DNA of 64,000 nt from Saururus chinensis. Lineage: Eukaryota; Streptophyta; Magnoliopsida; Piperales; Saururaceae. Within the stretch, counting starts at the first letter, position 1. Each line of letters begins with the position of its first letter. The stretch is taken from NCBI GenBank assembly GCA_035235625.1, contig CP141150.1, positions 1,736,001 to 1,800,000 on the forward strand. Direction: 5' to 3'. The translations under genes and the position numbers were made by a program. Below, piece by piece: positions 10,785 through 23,569 of the stretch. The notes under the pieces are model-generated. The model searched no databases, was not told the DNA's origin, and saw only the letters and a program-made list of their open reading frames with translations.

Positions 10785-11830
10785 CCCTTAAGCTTGGATC
10801 TAGAGAAGCCCATATGCTTTTTTATGGTGAGCAGGATATTACATTCGGTCAATTGTATAAGTCCATCTAAGATTTAGTTTATATATATGTTCCTTATAAT
10901 TAATACTCCTATGAAACACTCTTATTTCAAAGCTGGTTGTCTCAAAATAGGTCATTGTTCCTCTCTACTTAAAAAGAAAGAGCACATAGTTAGCAATAGC
11001 TTACAATTGTCCGTAAAGAATGGCAAACATCCTAACATAGTTCTAAAATTCCATTTTAACTATAGCATAGTTCTAAAATTCCATTTTAGCTCATCAAAAA
11101 ACACCTTGAATTGGCTTCTAAACACTTCAAATATCATCACCTAATATGGTTTCTTCATTTATAACAAATTTGATCCAAAATTGATACCATTATATTTATA
11201 AAACAATATTGAAGAGTGATTTTCATCATATTCTAAATTGATTGTATTAGCTTTATGTAAACTAAATATGTTTACTTAGTTGAAAAATAATGTAAAGTTT
11301 GCATGAATTTTTTTTAAAATAAACTAATAAAATTAATTTGTTTTCTTATTTTACATTAACCAAATTATTTGTATAATATATTCAATTTTCAATATACGAC
11401 TCTATTTTGACTTTGTAAAAACTCCAAATACCTCTACTAAATAGTTTTTAAGCCGAATCTGAGTTGAGTTTTCAAACATTGTATTGTAGTCATAAGTTTT
11501 ACTGCTATACCAAACACTCGCTATATGATGCTTCTTATGACTGGTTATTCCTCTAATAATGAACATTGTTTAGGTAAATATATGTAACATACTAGGTTTT
11601 TATACTCTACTAGGTCCAGTAACTGAGATTTAATGTATTTTTCGATCCCACCCTATATGGATAAAACTCTGCAAACATTAGAATTTCCAATCAACATAAA
11701 GAAACACGTGTTAGGTAAAAGAATAATTAGGAGAATGTTGACGAGAGAGAGGCTTCACACTTGAAATCCATTTCTAATATATCATGGGTGTATATTCTTT
11801 TACGAGAAATTCACATATAGGTACATATGT
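10785..11830 (+). repeat. dispersed duplicate, copy 2 (partner at 6045-6700)
   Basis: Same block order as copy 1 but longer. It has extra AT-rich sequence between about 11100 and 11480 and an internal duplicate of CATAGTTCTAAAATTCCATT (11034 and 11067). Confidence 0.65.
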
Positions 11831-12828
11831 CATAGGTATGTTCCATTTTGTGCTAATTAAAATCAATCTCTTAGGATTGTTTTGTCCATATATATAATTC
11901 ACAACATGATTAATAGAAGCATATGAAGTAATAGGTAGAAAGATGTATGTCTTGCAAGAGCGGGGAAACTCATGTTGAATGCGAGTATGTAAACCTAACA
12001 ATATTTGCATTTGTTTCTTTGATTGAGATGATATTTACATTGAGAGGAGCACAAACAAAATAAAAAGAAAGATCTTTTTGGCCAGTCTTATTTAAAATCA
12101 CTTGCACAAGAGAAGAATTTGCCCATATATAACAAAATGGATTACGGAAACACCCACATACCTCACTTTATTTTAACCATTGTTCCAGTATCATCTAAAC
12201 AACGAGATAAGTCTCTTATACACATGGAAGGTTGCTGCGTGTTGGCCGAGACTGATATGGAGAAGGGGGTGGTACCAAAGGAAAAATTGATACATATTTA
12301 TCGTACCACATGGATACGGCCGATATGTATCCCAATGCATATTAATATTTAATTATTTAATTATTATTTTAAAATACATTTTTTTTAAAACATTAATTTT
12401 TTTGTTCCTAAAAACAAAAACACAATTCAAACAAGGTTTAAAGATGATAATAATTTTGTTATATTAAAAATAATTTTTAAAATCTTATATGAGATGAATA
12501 TGGGTGGGTCCATACATTTTACATAATTATTTTTTCTAAATATAGTGCTCCACAATTATGCATTTATTTAAACAACTAACTTGACTCGTATTAAGTATAT
12601 TATTTGGTTCTAAAATGAACTAATTTTAAAGCACTTTATATGGGAAAAAAAGAGTAATAGTTTGTATGGGATAGAGGGAGAAATAGCGTATGGTTGCAAA
12701 ATAAACTAATTTTAGAATACCCGTATCGGCTGATGCGACATTCCATGGTCTTACTATGCTTTAAAAGAAGTATACAATAATATATTATTAGTTATAACAA
12801 TTTTTAAAGTATATAAAAGGGTTAGCAC
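11831..12828. other. gene-free AT-rich DNA
   Basis: No gene is recognised. A small palindrome-like phrase around TCGTACCACATGGATACGG recurs loosely as CCGTATCGGCTGATGCG near 12720. Confidence 0.4.
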
Positions 12829-13263
12829 CTATTTTAGCATGTATGAAGTGTACCATCGACACGTACCCATATTCATAGTCATCAATATTATCATCTGCAT
12901 ATATACGGTTTCCATGCTTACATGGAATATATTTTTTGGATTTTTTTTACTTGCTATTTAATTATGTGTTATGGATTAGCCTTTTAAATGTTTAGTTATT
13001 TATGTACTATGGATTAAACTTTTTCTTTATTACCTTATAGTTGAATGAGCATTTAGTTTTACTAATGAAACTATGTGAATTAATATTTTATAGATTGAGT
13101 TTAGATGAAAGTTGAATTCTATCCTATATTTTGTAGTGCATTCTGAAAACCCAAGATTCTGGTATGCACTATGAAATTTGGGATCTAAAATGCAGATTCT
13201 AATATGCATTCTAAGATCTAGGTTATGAGATGCAACATTTTAAAAATACAGAATGACTAACCC
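12829..13263. mobile_element. possible MITE with GGGTTAG...CTAACCC ends
   Basis: The stretch begins GGGTTAG and ends TGACTAACCC. The same end (TGACTAACCCCC) occurs at 53020. The interior is AT-rich with short repeats of GATTCTAATATGCA type near the right end. No convincing target duplication was found. Confidence 0.3.
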
Positions 13264-14215
13264 TCTTATAGTTTATATCATACCAAGGTTGCAGTTTACC
13301 ATTTTTCTAAAAACCCAAGCAATTGAGGAAGAATTACCTATGTACATCGAGACATTTATCCAAATAAATAACATTCAAAATACACATACAGTTGGGGAAT
13401 ATGTTTTAAAGTTACAAGAATATAATTGCTAATGCTGAAAAATGTGAGCCTAATGTTGCATACATTATTTAGTCTACAAGCCCAAATTTCTTGCCTGGCC
13501 CATGATCAAAATCCCAAGCCACCTTTTCCCCCCTTTCTTTTACTTTTGGCTTTCAACAGATCAACCTGGTGCCCTGATCAATAACCTCACAAGTATCACA
13601 TCTAAGAACATGAAACATAATTATCAAATGTGACTCCTACTTATGGTCATTATGCATGTGTTTAGTGAAAATACAAGCTCAAACTTATACTACTTTGCTA
13701 ATGATTCTCTTCACTACTTAGTCTACTATCAAATTTAACAATTTATACAAGCACATCGGCATGCTGCTCAGTGGGGACATTTGTTATCAAATATGAGAGA
13801 CTACCAAGCAGCAATTGGCCTAATTAATCTATTCATTGCATATTCAAATATCTAATGGTGCAAAAGACTGGGGTGATCAAGAATGACCTAAGAGAGATTA
13901 GAATGCAGAATTCAACATGTTTAGCCTTAGTTGGTCTTGTGGGATCTCTCTCTATTTGGGGTCGATTTCCATTGCCGTAGTGTACATGTGAGGGTGCTTG
14001 AGTCTTACCTAGCAAAAAATGGTGAATTCTTGTGTTAGCTCCGTGTCTCTCTTTGTATTAGTCCTTTAACATTTCTATTAAGTGAGTCGATGAGGCCATC
14101 TTTAATACAGGTGAAGGATTTCTCTTCATAATCGAGTTAGTGTGCTAGATTTGATGAATTTCCATGGAGTCACATATAAGCTTGTTAGACAAGAGGAAGA
14201 TCAGTGAGTTTCATG
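13264..14215. other. gene-free AT-rich DNA
   Basis: No coding domain was found on either strand. The frame at 13833-14015 on the minus strand is short and unrecognised. Confidence 0.4.
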
Positions 14216-15680
14216 AATGTTACAATTGTTGGGATCAAAGCCCCCAAGGGAGAGGAGCTCAACAATGACCTTCAACATGGAAAATAAATGTGACAATAAA
14301 AGACAAAATATCTAAGGTGGTCTATCAATATGTTAAACTCCACCAATCAAACAAATCCACTATATTTGAGAAGAATTATATAGAAGAAGATTATAGTTCT
14401 CACAACCCTTGAATCCTCTCAACTCTCACAAGCCAAAGCTTTTACAATGTTTTTTCTCACTTCCCCTAGAATTCTAAGTCCTTATACACCCCATAGGTCA
14501 TACAAGTAGTATAAGCCTATTTAGAGAAGGAAATCTTGGGTAGCCAATAAGAAATAGTCTAATATAGAGAGAAAATATGTGTCAAATCATTGACTGATTG
14601 ATCATTCGGACCTAACGATCAATCATTTCTCAAGTTGGCCTTCATCATCCATTCTAGTATCCCAAACAAACAATCAGTTCTCTTGAGTACATTCTAGTAC
14701 CCAGAGCGATCGGTCATATTGTGCCCATGAACTATTGCTCCACTCTTTGGAAATCTCCCACTTGGGAGATTGATCTAACATCACCATTCTCCAAATAATC
14801 TCATACTTGAAGTCAATAGTCTTTAAGTCATTCTCCTACAGTATAAAGCAAATTTGTGTGACCAACATCAATCTTCCATCATTATAGACCAATCAATGAT
14901 TTCCATGGTGACCATTTTTGTTAGATCTCTAACTTTAACCTAGTTTAATTATGTGAATTTGTGTCATTTTACTTGTTTGTCGGTTTGACTTGATTTTTGG
15001 GCTTAATTTCACTTTATATAAGTTTTAGTATTAAACTCAATATATCTAATTTTTATGGATTTTATTGTACCTTAATTAAGAGTGTGGACCCTGTTGCAGG
15101 CCCCACATCCACATTGGACAGTGTGTGACCCACTTAACCCCTAAATTTATATTATTTTATTTCAATAGGATTTGGAATGTTTAAACTAGTTTTTAGCCCT
15201 AAAATAACCCTAATTAGCCACATAGGAGAAGAGTTGTGCAAGGGAGAAAAAGGTGCTCTACCCCTATTTCCCAAAGAGGAAAAAATGATTAAGGTATGTT
15301 TCCTTGCCCTAATCACCATGTATTTATGAGATATGTTAGAAATAACATGACATGTAGGTAGACTGAGTAGATGCTTATGGAATGTAAATTATGACATTAT
15401 GCATAGGTCGTACAAGTTTATGTGATTATTCCATGATAAAGGGCATAGTAATTGATTATGTAATGAATGTTATATTGGTTATGATTGTGTTGTTATTATG
15501 AATTTACTTTCTGTATTATAATCCTCGTTGAGCTTTGGCTCACCCATCTTTGTTTCGTGTTTTATTTTGGGTTGCATATTGTGCCAAGCAAGTTGTTCTG
15601 ATGGGCTCTATGTTGAGTACGAGGATGTTGTTGATCATTTAGAGGGGATTTATAGAGATGTTGGGTCTTATGTTCGCTTG
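14216..15680 (+). mobile_element. LTR-like retroelement debris, family not resolved
   Basis: The phrases TTGTTGGGATCAAAGCCCCC (14228) and GAGCTTTGGCTCACC (15530) are of a kind commonly met in plant LTRs. The run CCTAATTAGCC...CCCTATTTCCCAAAGAGG resembles the leader zone of the solo LTR at 17094-20543 in layout. No termini with target duplication could be fixed and no pol motif is present here. A decayed fossil. Confidence 0.35.
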
Positions 15681-15682
15681 TT

Positions 15683-16276
15683 TATATATATATATATACA
15701 CACACGCACACACACACTTGACTCTACTTCACACTTTCTATTTAGCCATTGTTGGCTTAGACTTATTATAGCTATGTGTGGGCTTGTTTATGACTAGTCT
15801 GTGGGTATGAGTGGACTAATGTTTTAATTAATAATCTTTTTTTTGGTGTATTTACTTTTGTACAAAGTATATGTGTGCAACTCCATAGTGTGTTCTACCC
15901 AGGGATGGGTTAAGTCTTCCATAATCCAACTCCACCTTGTTGTGTAGTGTGCCACTTTCTCCTTAGATCGGGTTCGGCTTGATATATATATATATACACA
16001 CACGCACACACACTTGACTCTACTTCACACTTTCTATTTAGCCATTGTTGGCTTAGACTTATTATAGCTATGTGTGGGCTTGTTTATGACTAGTCTGTGA
16101 GTATGAGTGGACTAATGTTTTAATTAATAATCCTTTTTTTGGTGTATTTGTTTTTGTACAAAGTATATGTGTGCAACTCCGTAGTGTGTTCTACCCAGGG
16201 ATGAGTTAAGTCTTCCATAATCCAACTCCACCTTGTTGTGTAGTGTGCCACTTTCTCCTTAGATCGGGTTCGGCTT
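15683..16276. repeat. 296-bp tandem duplication with TA/CA microsatellite at its junctions
   Basis: CTTGACTCTACTTCACAC starts at 15717 and again at 16013. The ~296-bp units are nearly identical, with a handful of base differences. Each begins with a (TA)n(CA)n tract. The duplicated segment holds the end of the copia relic, including its CAAGGTGGAG-type tract on the minus strand. It is recent compared with the surroundings. Confidence 0.85.
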
Positions 16277-16299
16277 GGGGGTGGCACATGTTGGGGCAT

Positions 16300-17090
16300 G
16301 ACAACTTTGGTCAACATATTTGTAGGATTCTCCTTGTTACGGATCTTCTCCAACTGAAGCTTTCATTCTTCCACAAGTGATTAGATAAAGTCATACTTAA
16401 TATCAATGTACTTTGTCCTTGAATGAAATAGTTCATTCTTTACAAGATAAATGACACTGGCTATCTGAATACAAACAACATTCAACATGCTTTTTATCCA
16501 ATTATTTCAAGAAAGCCTTCAACCAAACCATGACTAAGTATGCCTCTGTATTGCCAATAGGCAACATTGTCAACTAATGTAAACACATCATGTGGTGCTC
16601 TTCCCACTATTTGAATCAACTCCAAGATTTGAATCTACATATCCTTGAAAATTAATTTCTCTTCCACTAAAATAAAGACTCATCATTCGAGTTCCCTTGA
16701 CATGCCTCATGATCCATTTCACTGTTTCCCAATGCTCTTTACCTAGATCACTCATGCATTTTGCTACTATTCTCACCGCATAAGCAATGTTTGGCCCAAT
16801 ACATGTTATAGCATACACGAGGTTACCAACAGCTAAGGCATAAGGCACACTCACCATGTGCTTCCACTCCTTTGAAGTGGATGGAGATTGATTCTTAGAA
16901 AGTATGAAATGTCCCGCCAATGGAGTACCCACAACCTTGCTTGTAGTTGTGGATTACATGTGCAGGACTTTCCCCACATATTTTGCCTAAGACAACAACA
17001 ATTTCCTATGTATTCCATCCCTAATTATGCGTATGTCAATGATTTGCTTTGCAACACCCAAATCCTTCATGGAAAACTCTTATAATTGAA
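16300..17090 (-). pseudogene. copia reverse-transcriptase end and RNase H fossil
   Basis: The longest open stretch is 16588-16932. It includes the PYALAVGNL, GKEHWETVKW and GYVDSN motifs shared by plant copia RNase H regions. The C-terminal ENPTNMLTKV motif follows at about 16330. Fossil remnant. Confidence 0.85.
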
Positions 17091-17769
17091 GACTTGTGCC
17101 CTAACCACGGGCAATCTAATTTACGGAATTTACGCACTACTTTGAGCAAGAGTAAATAGGTAAAATCAAAGAGTTACTTTAACTCTAAATCAAACCATAA
17201 ATCTCAAACCCACATACTAATAATCCATGGCCACACACTTGGCTTAACACAAGGTCTCAACAAAACTCAAGATATAGTATATCACAAATCTAAAACAAGA
17301 ACCATTCCACAAGGTTCTAACTTTGTAACAAAACAAACAAGGAGACATGCAAAGACTAGAAGCCTCCACGACTACTCCCAGGTTCTTCCCAACCTTTCCT
17401 CATACAGAGGATCCTGTCTGTCTGTGTGTCGTGCCACGCAGCCCCAAAACAAAACAAGGAAAGTGGGGTGAGTATTAATAATTAGTAATGGTTTTAAATA
17501 CAACTATAATAATCAGAAAATACGACGGCATGACAATGTAGTAATTCAGATCTCAAAATTAACATGTTATACCAATTTCTGATCATTTACTAGTTAAAAC
17601 CCCTATTTAACCATAAACATAAAAACAGCTAGCTTACATAAGACACCTATTAAGTCAAGTCATAAATATTCAAGTTATAACCTAATATGCATCCCACATT
17701 GGTATATGTTCATATCTATTCAAATCAAACATGACAATCCCATAAATCACCCAAGAGGTGTTTTTCACA

Positions 17770-17992
17770 CCCTTTTCTGATCATGCAATCATATCACATA
17801 AACATACACAATAGTGTCTCATTTACACACTTTCTGATCATTCATTCATATCACATAAACCTGCATAATAGTGTCTCATTCACACACTTTCTGATCATGC
17901 ATTCATATCACATAAACCTGCATAATAGTATCTCAATCACACCATTTCTGATTATGCATTCATATCACATAAACCTCATTCACCCTGCATGA
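17770..17992. repeat. 57-bp tandem repeat, 4 copies
   Basis: CATATCACATAAAC recurs at 17790, 17847, 17904 and 17961, exactly 57 bp apart. Units also share TTTCTGATCATGCATT. It lies within the solo-LTR-like block. Confidence 0.85.
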
Positions 17993-18099
17993 CAAACGTG
18001 TCAAACACGTGATACACGATCATGCATAGCATTTATAATAAACATACATCAATACAAATGGTGAATGCCTCCATCAAGGAGTAAACACAAGTATTGCCA

Positions 18100-18400
18100 C
18101 AAGGTTGAACGTAGTCCGATTTCCTAACTAGAAACCTAGGGCATTGCTCGCTCTGGACATAGTCCAAATTCCATAAGAAAACCAAGATGTAGGGGTAGTC
18201 AGCTCCTCTGCTCACTAAGGACAATCCACACGGGAAGTCCAAATTCCCACATAGGGAACCTAGAGCAGGTCTGCTTGCCAAAGACGATTCTGGCCAAGAA
18301 CGTCCAAATTCCCACATAGGGAACCTAGAGTAGGGTGTTCGCCCAGGACATCTATGTGGTGGGGAGAGTCCAAATTCCTACATAGGCATACCACTCTGGG
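18100..18400. repeat. ~65-75-bp tandem repeat, 4 copies
   Basis: GTCCAAATTCC, followed in most copies by CACATAGGGAACCTAGAG, recurs four times between about 18162 and 18385. Spacing is slightly variable. It lies in the same LTR-like block. Confidence 0.75.
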
Positions 18401-20544
18401 TGCTCAGTGTCCAGATGTGACTGTCTCAATAAATCTCAACCGCAAGACAAGTATACAACTCGTCCTCATATAACTCAATTGACTCGACTCAACCCAGGGA
18501 GTATACATGTTCCACGCATGAACTTAAATTGAAAACATGTCCTTTCGGACCAACCAAGTTCCGATTAATTTACCGACCGATTAATCCGACATGCAATCTC
18601 AATCATTACATACAATTGATCAATTCCGGTTAAACAACAGTAAAACCTCATTCATGAAGTCTGATACATGATGCATGATATCACGATACATCCGTGAGCA
18701 AAAGTCTATGTGGGTTCCAACACATAGAACGTGCTCCCAATCAGTCCCCTCATTCATCATAATCAAAGCATAATTAACTACAATTTCATAGTAGATTCCC
18801 CATTCATGTGTGTATTCATGCATATTCTAAGCATATGACCAATGCTTGACAAAAACTCATAAGACAACATACGCATGCTTAAACACATTCAAAACAATGA
18901 TTCCAAACTGAAATCAAAGCGAAATCCAATATAAAGCTTAAATCCACCCATGTGAAATCGAACGTTCACTCCCACAAACATGATTTTTCCACACATTTAG
19001 CCACAACATGATCACATCCATTACCCATAAACCATCCTCATTATAAGAGAACACAACTCACCATGTTTCATATAATATCCCTGCTAGAAACATATTCTAA
19101 TCACAAGAATTCCAACATTCAAAAGTTCAAGGTACTTCAATATCAACATGCATAACTATCAACAAAATATAACGCCACAAGACCACACTTAAACACATTC
19201 CATAAACTTTCATCATTATTTCTACACCTCCAATAGCCTAATATCATCATAAAACACCTCTCATAACCATTAGAATCATCAAATGGAGTAAAACATTGAA
19301 ATGTGCATAAGTTTCAAAAATAGCAAAAACTGTCATGTAACCGTTTGATCACCCTACAAGGCCATTTGATCAACTAAACTGCAAATCTCTCAAAAATATA
19401 GTGTTGTCGATCGAATGGCCTGTCGATCGCCCTTGCAGGCCATTCGATCGCCAACAAAGCAGTTTTGACCTTCTTCTTCATTTCAAAAATCAAACCGAAA
19501 CACCATTAAAATACCTTCAAATCTTCATCCAATGTATCAAAAACTCATAAAACCTTCCAGAATACTAATCTAAACCATTCTAAGACAAAACCCTAAGAAA
19601 TCGAAGTGAAAGATTAGCATTTATTAAACCCACAATTAGAGGTCAAATCAAGCAAAACTCACTTCAAATAACATCATAAAAACTGAGATTTTTACTACCC
19701 AAAGTTAAAATTGAACAACTCATTACCTTTCCTTGTTGATTTTGGGTCGGAATGAACCTTTAATGTCCTCCAACACCTTCCAAAAATACAATTTTAAGTT
19801 AACATACAACCAATCTCGATTTAGCTTTGAAAAATCAAAAGTAAACATTAGATCTAGGGCTTTAGAAGCCTAAAAATGAGATTTTAAAGATTAGGGCTTG
19901 GAGAATAGAGGTAAATCAGTTATTTTAATGCTTGAAATTGAATCAAATCAAAAGGGAAAAGATAGATTAAAAATGGATTAAAAAAAATCTAGGGTTTAAG
20001 CTTGATTAAAGAAGACATACCTTAATCCCTTTCTAATTTGGGCCTAATTGGGGAATTAGGCCTTAATCTCCCTCTCCCATCCTATTCCCAAATGGGAAAT
20101 GGCTCAGCCCTTTCTATTTATAGTAAGGTTTGGGGTACACTTAATGAACTAATGGGTGTAAATAGAAGTTTTGGCTAAAAATGAGTATTTTGATAATTTG
20201 AGCACAAATTAAACCTGAGAAAATTCTGAACTTTTTTGTATGAGCTTGTGTTGATGTCTGGGTCAATTTGGTCCAAAAATCTCAATTTCATCAGTGGGGT
20301 CCATGGGGTCCCACCAAACCCTAATTTTTGGAAAATTAGTAAAAATTCAAAAAAAATCTCAAAAATTCAGGTTTTACCAAAAAATTACTTAAAACTAATA
20401 ATTGTGAAGTTGGTTTTGATTAAAACCTTTATAAATTACTCAAATTTAGAAAATCATTCCGAACCAATCAGAATTAGTATTAAACCACATAAAAGCATTT
20501 AAACAAAATGGATTCAAACCGGTTTACAATCAGGGATCTTACAA

Positions 20545-20965
20545 TAGTTGTATAAGTGAATATCCTTATGAAACCATTAAATCTCTTGTACAATTGTCTT
20601 GGAGTTTGTTTCAAGCCATACAAGCTTCTCTTCAACATACCCCTTTGTTGATTCATATAGATCTCATCCTCCAAGTCTCCACGAAGGAATGCAATCTTTA
20701 CATCTAACTTCTCTAAATGCAAATCTTTAACTTCTTCAAAACTATAGTAGAAACCAACATCTTGTATAAAACCATCAAATTTCTTATACTATTATCTAGG
20801 AGATTTTTTCAAGTCATACAAGCTTCTTTTTCAACATACACACCATATTCTTCTTTCCATGCACAACATACACGTGTTGATGCAAATAGATCTCTTCCTC
20901 CAAGTCTCCATGAAGGAATCTAGTCTTCACACCCAACTTCTCTAAATGTAGATCTTTAACTACTA
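20545..20965 (-). repeat. two head-to-tail copies of a copia RT segment
   Basis: The stretch at about 20552-20730 and that at about 20768-20960 encode the same part of the reverse transcriptase (LEKL-VK--FL-GDLE-EIY, then LKQ/CMLKKKL). The adjacent DNA is alignable (CATACAAGCTTCT in both). Part of the fossil described above. Confidence 0.7.
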
Positions 20966-21540
20966 CAAAGCTAAGGATATTCTTGATTGTGCATATTTTG
21001 ACATCTATGGCAAATATCTCTGTAAAGTGCACTCTATATTGTTCAAAATCATCACAAAAATTCTTTTGTTTCACCAATTGATTCTATCTACTTTTTTCAT
21101 CTTGTAGATTCATCTATTGTATAGAGCCTTTTCCCCTTTGGGCAACGTAACCTTTTCTCAAGTCTTGTTTGAGTTCAATAACTCCATCTCATCATCTATG
21201 ACATTTTTTCACTAAAGATGAGTACTCACCTAAGATTCCTCCTCAAAACTTCCAAGTTCACCATTATATGTTAATAACAAATAATTCATTCCAGAAGACC
21301 ATGGTGTTTTTTTGCTTATGCTACCTAGTGGATGTCCATCTAAGAGGTGTTTGAAGTTTTGTCTAAGAGGTGGAGGCTTGATTTTCTTCAATTATGATAG
21401 GAATGTCATCATGTGAAGAGTCTTCATTTGAAACCTGAGTTTCTTCATTGTAAATTTGACGAGTTGAACCAATTCCAACATTTTCCTCAAGTTCTATAAT
21501 CTCTTTCTCAACATCCTTCCCCTTTTATAGTACTAATTTA

Positions 21541-21784
21541 TTTTTGTATAGTTTAACACATTGAATACCACACGGCCGCCATTTTAATATGACCTAATAA
21601 TCATACTAATTCCATCTAACATACATAATTATCACGCACGTGACAGCCGTTGGGTGTCGAACAAACACAAAATACTCGCAAACATGATAAATCTAGCATA
21701 AAACGGAGTCATTGCATGGCTAAAAATATATATCATAACTACATAATAAAATTACACTTTCAACAGAACATAATAATTATATAG
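21541..21784. other. boundary zone between copia and gypsy relics
   Basis: AT-rich DNA with no recognised motif. It contains a CGTGACAGCCGTTGGGTGTC phrase that could be LTR debris. Confidence 0.3.
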
Positions 21785-22690
21785 GCCAAGGACCATTGTG
21801 CGTAGAGCTTATCTAAGACTTCATTATTTGCTAACCAATCCATTCTTAAGATGACATCAAAGTTTGTCATACCTAAGACTATAAGGTTAGCCTCCCATTT
21901 TTGGTTTTCTATGGGCATAGACACATCTTATAGAAACTCCTGAGCTAGAAAAGTCTTTCTCATAGGAGTTAACACTTCTAATATATATCCTAGTTTCATA
22001 ATCGAACAACCAGTACTTAAAACAAATCATAGGATATATAAAAGAGTGTGTCAATCCTGGATCTCTTTAAACTTTAACAATCTTGTCCAAGATCAAAAGT
22101 GTACCTTGTATAACTTTTATTGAAGTTTAAGCTTTAAGCATAGACTTGCCCCTAGGTCTCAGTCTTTTGTTATGTCTTTATCCCCTCTTGATTCTTCTTT
22201 TTGGGGCATTCTTTAATCTTGTGTCCCTGTTTGCCACAAGAAAAGCACCATCCCTCTGAGTGATATTAGACTCTGGGTGGATAAAAGCAGTTGCACTTTG
22301 AACACTTTTCTAATTTCATCTTCCTTGAACTTGTGCCTGTGATCCAAAAAGCTTTTAAACTTTTTGGTAACTATTCTGGTGAGGGAACATATATTTCTTC
22401 TTTCTTTCTTTAGTCTTAGAATTGGTGCTCTGCCCACGGTCCTTACATCATGCTAAGAACTCTTGATATTCCTAATCCAACAAAAGGGACAATTCCATTG
22501 CCTTTGTAAGAGTAGTGGGTTTAGGCTGAAATCCTTGCAACTGTAATTGATGAGTCATTCTCTGCATCATCAGATAGAAGAGGTTTTCCATTGGGTTTTC
22601 TAATACTGCTAATTCATGAGCCAAAGTTTTAGTATGAGCTGAATCCTCAGAAGGTTGAACCACTTTACCATTGTTAGAAGTCATTTCTAG
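21785..22690 (-). mobile_element. Ty3/gypsy gag-protease relic
   Basis: On the minus strand, in order: a gag-like stretch (NPMENLFYLMMQRM, 22472-22684), a CCHC zinc knuckle CFSCGKQGHKIKEC (22207-22248), and a protease-linked motif FDVILRMDWLAN (about 21788-21850). This order is that of plant gypsy gag-pol. No LTR pair or pol core follows. A broken and truncated fossil. Confidence 0.8.
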
Positions 22691-23569
22691 GGGTACTAAT
22701 AGATTGTAACAACCTTAAGTTCACATGAAAATTTCAAACTAATAGTGTTTATTTATAAACATTTTTATATACACATACCAGAATAGGTGTTTTTAAAACA
22801 CGACTCACAAAAAGTGGCATGCTTAAAACACACACCAAACATACAATCACAAAATAAGTTAAAAACTTTATAGTTTAACTTAAAAGCGGAAACAAACTTT
22901 TAAACTCAACACACAACTTTTCAAGCTGGGGGGGGGGGGGCTTCTCGAGGAAAGTTTATCCTTTGCAACCACTCAACGAAGTAGTGCTCTCTCTTTTTGC
23001 AGGAGACACATCTCCCATGCAAGCGCTCTGTGTACCACTTTGGTCCCTTGCTTGTTGCCTCTTTGAGCATCTTCCTCCCTTTTCTATTTCTTGGGATTTA
23101 ACTTACTTGGGTTAGAGTCCCTCATAATGTTTTCTCCCTCAAGGCTCTTTGTCTCTTCCTCCCTGCTCAAGTTCTCCTCAAATAGTTCCTCTTTGGACGG
23201 GTCCTCCTCGGACTCCTCGATTATAATCAGGGAATTGGAAATGGTTATCACTTTGTGGACTTCACTGTTCTAAGGTGAGGCAGGTGAAAAAACAGTTTCA
23301 CAATCACTTTATGAGTCTAAAATTTCCACAATGATAGTTTCCTATAAAGTCTCTCCTCTATTTCTCTCTTCTTGCAATGGCATGGGAAATTTTTTTACCG
23401 TCAAGTGGTACAATGAGCTAGGGATATGTGTCTTCTTTGACTTACAAGCTATCTATCATATAATTTTTAAGAAAACAATGCATCAGTCAACTCATAGAAA
23501 TAAAATATTAATTATTTGTGTGACTGATTTAAACTATTGCTCTACGGACAATGATACCTTGGGAAATGA
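22691..23569. other. non-coding stretch with poly-G run
   Basis: TGTAACAACC at about 22704 could be the end of an LTR lying upstream of the gag relic. A run of about a dozen G lies near 22928. The pyrimidine-rich stretch at 22980-23220 gives short open frames without domains. Nothing else is recognised. Confidence 0.35.

Larger units (their letters stand above)
17094..20543 (-). mobile_element. solo-LTR-like block, ~3.45 kb, inserted into the copia relic
   Basis: On the minus strand it starts TGTAAGATCCCTG (20543) and ends GGGCACA (17094), that is TG...CA. It lies exactly where the copia reverse transcriptase is interrupted. A TATA motif (ACTATAAATAG, minus strand, near 20125) followed by a leader-like zone fits an LTR promoter. 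No pol sequence lies inside. A matching target duplication was not found, and some copia sequence between the two halves is missing, so the left edge may not be the original terminus. Age is not measurable from one LTR. Confidence 0.6.
15925..21540 (-). mobile_element. Ty1/copia pol relic, interrupted by another element
   Basis: On the minus strand the order is: the linker/reverse-transcriptase start at about 21540-20545, an interruption (17094-20543), then the reverse-transcriptase end and RNase H at 17090-16300. Recognisable motifs are DVK-AFL-GDLE-EIY, SLYGLKQTPRQ, FSMKDLG, SVPYALAVGNLVYA, GKEHWETVKWIMRHVKGT, GYVDSNL and ENPTNMLTKV, all characteristic of copia polyproteins. A purine tract before a putative 3' LTR start follows near 16228 and is duplicated near 15932. 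It is broken many times and has no recognisable 5' LTR. An old fossil. Confidence 0.85.

Noticed and set aside
22213-22437. 74-codon minus-strand frame as a separate gene
   Set aside because: It overlaps the zinc-knuckle DNA of the gypsy relic in another frame.
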